A DNA stretch of 26,737 bases, taken from contig SFGO01000057.1 in NCBI GenBank assembly GCA_004556545.1, positions 1 through 26,737 on the forward strand. The letters run 5' to 3'. Every line of letters begins with the position of its first letter. The stretch's first letter is position 1. The stretch comes from Clostridiales bacterium (GTDB lineage Bacteria; Bacillota; Clostridia; Christensenellales; Aristaeellaceae). Under the pieces are notes generated by a model, which was given only the letters and a program-made list of their open reading frames with translations, searched no databases and was not told where the DNA came from. Below, piece by piece: positions 22,294 through 26,737 of this stretch. The position numbers were made by a program, and so were the translations under genes.

Positions 22294-23850
22294 TCAGCGG
22301 CCAAAGGACTCGATACCCCGCAGCAGCTCGAATTCCCGGATGTTGCGCACGGTGGTGTACATTTTGCGGGTCAGCACGGAGCCGGTACGGTAAAACAGGC
22401 AGATCAGGGGCACATCGCTGGCAAACTGCTGCTGAACGGCCATGGTGGCGTAAGCAAAGTCGGTCTGCTCCTCACAGTCCCGCAGCTGATCGATCAGCGC
22501 GGTCATGTCGTTGCTGACGTAGCGCATGTAATTGCCCGTGTTGCCCTTGCGCAGCATGAAGCCGTAATCGGGCACCACGTCCATCTGGAAGGCGCACAGG
22601 GCCAGTTCATAGGAGCCGCTCTGAAGCCGGTTCTGCATATCCTGATAGCTGACGGCGGTGTTTTTGCTGATGCCGATGCCCACCTCCGCCAGCATTTCCT
22701 CGATCAGGTTGGCGGTTTCATAGCGGACGTCGTTATCCGGGTCTTCGTAGGTAATGAGCTGAAGGTACAGGTGCTTGACCTCGCCGTTAACGATCTTGTC
22801 CAGCGGGCCTTCGTTGTCCAGATCGCTCCAGCCGTCCTCTTCCAGCAGCTGCCGGGCCATTTCCGGGTTGTAAACGAATTCGCTTTCCAGGCTGTCGTCG
22901 TACAGCCAGCTGTTGGAGGGCACCATGGCGTCGGAATCCAGCGTCATGCCCATATACACGTTGTTGGAAATCTGGTTGACGTTGATGGCATACCGGATGG
23001 CCTGCCGCACCTTCAGGCTTTCCATGGGGAAGGTCTGATGATTCATCAGCAGGCATTCCATCTGCCGGGTATTGTAGGCGATGGACAGGGAGCTGATGCC
23101 GCTTTTGTACTGGGCCGCGGCCACCGAACGGGTAAAGGCGGTGTCCACCCGGCCATATTCATAGGCGGTGATGAGCTCCTTATTGCTGGAGAAAAACGAA
23201 GCCATGATCTGCTTGACCTGGGGCTGAGTCTGCCACCAGTTCGTGTTGGCGTCCAGCTGCATATAGCTGCCCGGCTCAAAGGCGCTGATGACGTAAGGCC
23301 CGCTGCCCAGCGGATTGGCCTGCTCCACCTGCGATGCGGGAACGACGGGGAAGGTCATGCTGTAGAGCACGCCGTAGTATTTCCGGGCGGCCTTGACGAT
23401 GACGGTGCGCTCGTCCGCCTTGCTGATGGAGCTGATGGTATAGCGCATGGTCTGATAGAAGCCGTTGTCCTCCGCTTCCTCATCCTTGGCCAGCGTCAGC
23501 AGGTATTGGGCGCTGGCCACCACATCGTCCGCGGTCAGGGGCGTGCCGTCGGAGAAGCGCAGGTTGTCCCGCAGGGTAAACGTCCAGGTCTCCCCGCTGT
23601 TGCTTTCCTCCCACGTTTCCGCCAGATAGGGCTGGGGAATGCCGTTGTCATCCACGCTGACAAGGCTTTCATACACCACGTTGTACAGGGACACCATGCC
23701 CGCCTCCTGCGGGGTCAGGGGCCGGATCTCCGTGGTGCGGGTGGACACCATGCCCACCACCAGCGAATCGCCTACGTTTTCCGCCAGTGCGCCTGTGCAG
23801 GCAGACAAAAGGCACAGGGCCGTCAGAAGCGCCAGAATCCTTTTTTTCAT
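22294..23850 (-). CDS. Family 5 solute-binding lipoprotein (oligopeptide/nickel type)
   Basis: A 518-residue extracytoplasmic binding lipoprotein. The lipobox LSAC (Cys18) follows a short signal. The mature part has SBP_bac_5 landmarks: WTFTLRDNLRFSDGTPLTADDVV near 90, GSGPYVISAFEPG, and VRQAIRYAINVNQI near 280. It should bind peptides or similar ligands and normally works with OppBCDF-type permeases, none of which is here. Its ATG overlaps the transglycosylase stop (ATGA), so it is co-translated with a wall enzyme. One plausible job is to recover muropeptides freed by the neighbouring hydrolases, using a transporter encoded elsewhere. That role is inference. Confidence 0.9.
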   Translation of the reverse strand: MKKRILALLTALCLLSACTGALAENVGDSLVVGMVSTRTTEIRPLTPQEAGMVSLYNVVYESLVSVDDNGIPQPYLAETWEESNSGETWTFTLRDNLRFSDGTPLTADDVVASAQYLLTLAKDEEAEDNGFYQTMRYTISSISKADERTVIVKAARKYYGVLYSMTFPVVPASQVEQANPLGSGPYVISAFEPGSYMQLDANTNWWQTQPQVKQIMASFFSSNKELITAYEYGRVDTAFTRSVAAAQYKSGISSLSIAYNTRQMECLLMNHQTFPMESLKVRQAIRYAINVNQISNNVYMGMTLDSDAMVPSNSWLYDDSLESEFVYNPEMARQLLEEDGWSDLDNEGPLDKIVNGEVKHLYLQLITYEDPDNDVRYETANLIEEMLAEVGIGISKNTAVSYQDMQNRLQSGSYELALCAFQMDVVPDYGFMLRKGNTGNYMRYVSNDMTALIDQLRDCEEQTDFAYATMAVQQQFASDVPLICLFYRTGSVLTRKMYTTVRNIREFELLRGIESFGR

Positions 23851-25523
23851 GCGTCATCCTCCAAAGCATCATAGTACAGGCGGCGGTAGATGGCAAAATC
23901 CCGCTTGACCCGGATGGCATACTGCTTGGTGGGGCCGTCGGGCAGGTTATCCAGAACGATGGTCAGGCCGTCGGTGCTGTACAGAGAAGTATTCAGCCAG
24001 TTCTGCACCTGATTGCCGCCCGCGTGATAGGCCATGGCCACCAGCAGCGGGTCGCCCCGGAAGCGCTGGCTCAGCTTGCCCAGATAGTAGCAGCCGAAGG
24101 TCACGTTGGTCTCCGCGTCATAGAGCTGGTCAAAGGAATAATTTTCCACCTTCAGCGCTTTGGCGATGTCGGCGGCGGTATCCTCCATGACCTGCATCAG
24201 GCCCCTTGCGCCCACGCTGCTCTCCGCGCCGGTGCGGAAGGTGCTTTCGTTAAAGACGATGGCCTCCACAAAGGCCGGGTTCAGGTTGTTTTTGCTGGCC
24301 TCCCGCTCGATCAGCTCCCGGTATTCCAGCGGGTGCTTTTCCCGGATGGCGATCCGGGCCTGCGCCCGCTCCTGCACTACCTGCCGGGTCTGGGCCTGAA
24401 AATTCAGCTGCATCAGCCACAGCCCCACGGCAAGGCCTGCCATCACGAACACGGCGATGCCCAGCCACGGGATGCGGAACCGGGGCGCGCGTTCCTCCTC
24501 CGGCTCTTCCAGCCGGGTGGGGGCGCGGCGCGGCTCTTCCCGCACCGGATAGGGCGCTGCATAGGGATTTTCCCGGCTTTCTTCAGGCGCGCCCCAAGGC
24601 TGGACGGCCTGCCGGCAGGCCTGTCCCCGGGTCTGCGCGCCTTCCTGCTGCCGGGCCAGCGCCTCTTCCGCCGCCCGGGCCCGGCGCTGGCGCTCCTCCT
24701 CCGTCAGCTGGCGGCGGTAGGCGTATTCCTCCCGGCTGGGGGAATAGGATCGCCGGTCGCTGCCGGGCTCGCCGCTCAGGCTGCGCCGGTATTCCTCCTG
24801 CCGCCGCTCACTGACAGCCTGCTGTGCGCCGTGCCGCCTTCTGCGGGAGATGACCTCCTGCTTTTCGTCCAGCTCCCGCTGCTCCTGCAAAAGCTCCGGC
24901 GGATAGCCCGCCTCGGCGTAGCGGTCGGCAGCGCCCTGAAAGCGGCGTTCCTGCCGGGGCTCCGTCCGACGGGCGATCGGGCGGCCCAGCGGATCGTACT
25001 GCACGGGCGGCTCTTCTTCCTCGGGCATTTCCACCCGGGGCGCGGCCTGCACCTTGGGGGCGCGGCGCATCCGGTCATCGGTGGTGGAGGCGTTCTGCTG
25101 CGCCACCCGATACCATTCGGGCAGCTTGGCCATGGCGGGCGGGTCGAACTGGGAGCCGTCCTCCGTGACGATCACCTGCGGCTGGGCTTCCTGCTGCGGC
25201 TGACTGCGGCGGCGGGCAGCGGGGCGGTCGTAGGGATTCTCCGGGATGGCTTCTTCCTCCGGGGTGGGCAGCATCTGCACCGTACCGCTTCGATCCGGGC
25301 GGCGCATGGGCGCACGGGTGCCGTAAGCGTCCACCCGTTCCCGGTCGTAGGGGTCGGCCCGGTGGCGGATGAGGGGCCGGGGCGCGGCCTGCTCGTCCTC
25401 GTCATGGATGTTCTTCTGCTGAGCCCGTCTGCGGCCCTCACTGACCGAGGACACATAGGAATAATCGACGGGCGCGCCGCTGTCGTCATCGGGGCAGCGG
25501 AAGGGATAAGGGGGATGGATCAT
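23847..25523 (-). CDS. Membrane-anchored lytic transglycosylase with long disordered cytoplasmic region
   Basis: A 558-residue protein in three parts. Residues 1-350 are low-complexity, rich in Arg, Glu, Gln and Pro, with repeated basic and acidic patches and no hydrophobic core: a probable disordered cytoplasmic region. A transmembrane helix follows (about 352-372). The extracytoplasmic SLT domain (about 401-548) has the catalytic Glu426 in VFNESTFR, then GARGLMQVM and AMAYHAGGNQVQNW, all typical. It would cleave the glycan strand to anhydro-muropeptides. SLT proteins next to coaE in Clostridia normally have only a short N-terminus; the 350-residue extension is unusual. The start at 25523 follows AAAGGAG, 10 nt after coaE. 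Confidence 0.93.
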   Translation of the reverse strand: MIHPPYPFRCPDDDSGAPVDYSYVSSVSEGRRRAQQKNIHDEDEQAAPRPLIRHRADPYDRERVDAYGTRAPMRRPDRSGTVQMLPTPEEEAIPENPYDRPAARRRSQPQQEAQPQVIVTEDGSQFDPPAMAKLPEWYRVAQQNASTTDDRMRRAPKVQAAPRVEMPEEEEPPVQYDPLGRPIARRTEPRQERRFQGAADRYAEAGYPPELLQEQRELDEKQEVISRRRRHGAQQAVSERRQEEYRRSLSGEPGSDRRSYSPSREEYAYRRQLTEEERQRRARAAEEALARQQEGAQTRGQACRQAVQPWGAPEESRENPYAAPYPVREEPRRAPTRLEEPEEERAPRFRIPWLGIAVFVMAGLAVGLWLMQLNFQAQTRQVVQERAQARIAIREKHPLEYRELIEREASKNNLNPAFVEAIVFNESTFRTGAESSVGARGLMQVMEDTAADIAKALKVENYSFDQLYDAETNVTFGCYYLGKLSQRFRGDPLLVAMAYHAGGNQVQNWLNTSLYSTDGLTIVLDNLPDGPTKQYAIRVKRDFAIYRRLYYDALEDDA

Positions 25524-25533
25524 AGGCTCTCCT

Positions 25534-26139
25534 TTATGCTTGGGCTTCTTCCAGCCATTGCCGGTAGAGGCGGCTCATCAGGGTACGCAGCTCTTCCAGC
25601 GGGCAGTCCGTGGAGACGGTTCGGTCGGCCCGCTTTTCTTTTTCACTCAGGGGCATCTGGCTTCGGATACGGGTCATGGCCTGTTCTTCCGTCAGGCCGT
25701 TCCGGGTCATGAGCCGCCTCAGCTGCACGGGCAGGGGCGCGGACACGCACACCGTTTCATCCGCCAGCCGGTCCAGCCCGGTTTCGAACAACAGGGGCAC
25801 ATCCAATACAACGACGGGCGCGCCGGATTCCCGGCAGCGCTCGATCTCGCTTTTCATCTGAGCGATGATGAGCGGGTGGGTGAGGTTGTTGAGCTTTTGC
25901 AGCTGTTCCGGGTCATGAAACACCCTTTCGGCCAGCGCGGCGCGGTTCAGGGTTTGGTCATTCTGGAAGACTTCGCTGCCGAAGGCTTCCCGGATAGCGG
26001 GAAGGGCCTTGCCGCCGGGGGCGGTCAGGCTTCGGCTGACTTCATCCGCGTCAACGATGGGTGCGCCGAGTTCGTGCAGCATTTCCGCAAGGGTGGATTT
26101 ACCGCAGGCGATGCCGCCGGTGAGGGCGATGATCTTCAT
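25534..26139 (-). CDS. coaE: Dephospho-CoA kinase
   Basis: Last step of coenzyme A synthesis: ATP-dependent phosphorylation of the 3'-hydroxyl of dephospho-CoA. The 201-residue protein starts with the P-loop TGGIACGKST (7-16), followed by the DAD motif (30-32), the LNNLTHP region and VLDVPLLFETGL. Length is normal. The start at 26139 follows AAGGAGG; a 25-codon upstream extension would run into the repeat array. In many Clostridia coaE lies just before the lytic transglycosylase and after polA; here the repeat array begins about 15 nt upstream, and no promoter is visible between. Confidence 0.97.
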   Translation of the reverse strand: MKIIALTGGIACGKSTLAEMLHELGAPIVDADEVSRSLTAPGGKALPAIREAFGSEVFQNDQTLNRAALAERVFHDPEQLQKLNNLTHPLIIAQMKSEIERCRESGAPVVVLDVPLLFETGLDRLADETVCVSAPLPVQLRRLMTRNGLTEEQAMTRIRSQMPLSEKEKRADRTVSTDCPLEELRTLMSRLYRQWLEEAQA

Positions 26140-26154
26140 GGGAAGGCCTCCTTG

Positions 26155-26737
26155 AAGGGAAGAGGTTTGCAGGGGGATGCCCCTGTGTTCGCAGGGGAGT
26201 GCCCGCAGGCGCAATCCCCTGCCCCCGGCGGGGTCTGACGCGCCGACTCCGGCGCGGGAGAAGAGCTTGCAGCCCTATGGGGCGCTCGATTGTTTCGGTT
26301 GGCGATCCGAAGGGGGTGCAGGGGGGAACGAAGGGAAGTGGGTATCCAGTGGATACAACCGCCGCAGGCGGTTAGCGCCCCGGAGTTCAGGCAAACAACA
26401 AGCGGAGCACACGGCAGTGCGGGCCGCGCCGATTGTTTGCCCCGAGGAAAGCCCCCCTGCTTGCAGCAACAGGCAACAACTTTGCCGAAGAAATTACCCT
26501 TGGTGGGGAATGACGCGCCGACTCCGGCGCGGATTGGGACTGGCCGTCCCATGGGGCGCTCTATCGCTTCGGGTGGCGATCCGAAGGGGTGCAGGGGGCG
26601 AGCGGAAAGCCCCCTGCTTGCATGACAAGAGACAACTCTGCCGCAAGAAATTCCCCTTGGCGGGGCCTGACGCGCCGACTCCGGCGCGAGGGCAGGGCTT
26701 GCAGCCCTATGGGGCGCTCACACTTTTCTTTCGGTGG
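26155..26737. repeat. Mosaic hairpin repeat array, right end
   Basis: Gene-free to the window end. Three tandem units each begin TGACGCGCCGACTCCGGCGC, at about 26237, 26512 and 26669; the 18-bp hairpins inside them are at 26239-26256, 26514-26531 and 26671-26688. Each unit continues with a GGG-stem and CTATGGGGCGCTC or a close variant. The first two then have CCGAAGGGG(G)TGCAGGGGG and end near AAATT...CCTTGG. The first unit carries an extra block (about 26310-26455) that matches about 235-385 of the left end in inverted orientation, with GTATCC-AGT-GGATAC (26342-26356) and AACCGCC/GGCGGTT (26357-26373). The last unit is cut off inside the terminal palindrome. Confidence 0.85.

Noticed and set aside
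21304..25712. Two very long plus-strand frames (856 and 641 codons) across the hydrolase operon
   Set aside because: Both oppose well-supported minus-strand genes and reflect third-position GC bias. Neither has a start signal or recognisable domain.
26136..26552. Minus-strand frame in the right repeat array upstream of coaE
   Set aside because: It follows the hairpin modules and mirrors a frame in the left array; repeat-borne, not a gene.
1..26737. Whole window as a composite transposon bounded by terminal inverted repeats
   Set aside because: The ends share inverted repeats, but there is no transposase or integrase and the interior holds core genes (tsaD, coaE, galE) in typical contexts. 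An assembly break at repeats explains it better.

Overview
This is a GC-rich stretch of bacterial chromosome. Strong AGGAGG-type ribosome binding sites, Gram-positive signal peptides and one clear lipobox point to a Bacillota organism of class Clostridia. So do the DUF421/DUF4363 pair, a BofC-like protein and a forespore sigma-G-type promoter. An anaerobic gut-type member, possibly Christensenellales-like, is my guess; nothing here fixes the genus. There is no rRNA, tRNA, CRISPR array or transposase, and no phage apart from a lone holin-family gene.

Layout. Both window ends (about 1-520 and 26155-26737) are gene-free mosaics of short hairpin modules in opposite orientations; they look like the repeats where an assembly contig breaks. 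610-4203 (minus) is a surface-polysaccharide operon: polyprenyl-phosphate glycosylphosphotransferase, sugar nucleotidyltransferase, galE. 4477-6919 (plus) is an ECF sigma operon with a membrane anti-sigma-like protein and a secreted protein, joined by ATGA overlaps. 6969-7649 (minus) is a membrane-anchored coiled-coil protein. 7731-9544 (minus) holds two overlapping AraC-family regulators, divergent from a carbohydrate ABC importer at 9870-13066 (plus: binding protein and two permeases, no ATPase). A hairpin-rich element separates the binding-protein gene from the first permease gene.

13190-16746 (minus) holds a Lit-like (DUF1461) membrane protein and tsaD, then a BofC-like gene, a DUF421 gene and a DUF4363 gene. 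The last three sit behind a good match to a sigma-G promoter and may be a forespore operon. 17043-18104 (plus) is a secreted protein I do not recognise, behind a leader with three consecutive hairpins.

18163-26139 (minus) is a run of seven genes in transcription order: coaE, a lytic transglycosylase with a very long disordered cytoplasmic arm, a family-5 solute-binding lipoprotein, a CHAP amidase with a peptidoglycan-binding domain, a secreted caspase-like protease with an EF-hand loop, a GtrB-type glycosyltransferase, and a phage-holin-family protein. Two wall hydrolases, a caspase-like protease and a holin on one strand make this the best candidate for an undescribed system (regulated wall turnover or lysis). 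That reading is inference from gene content.
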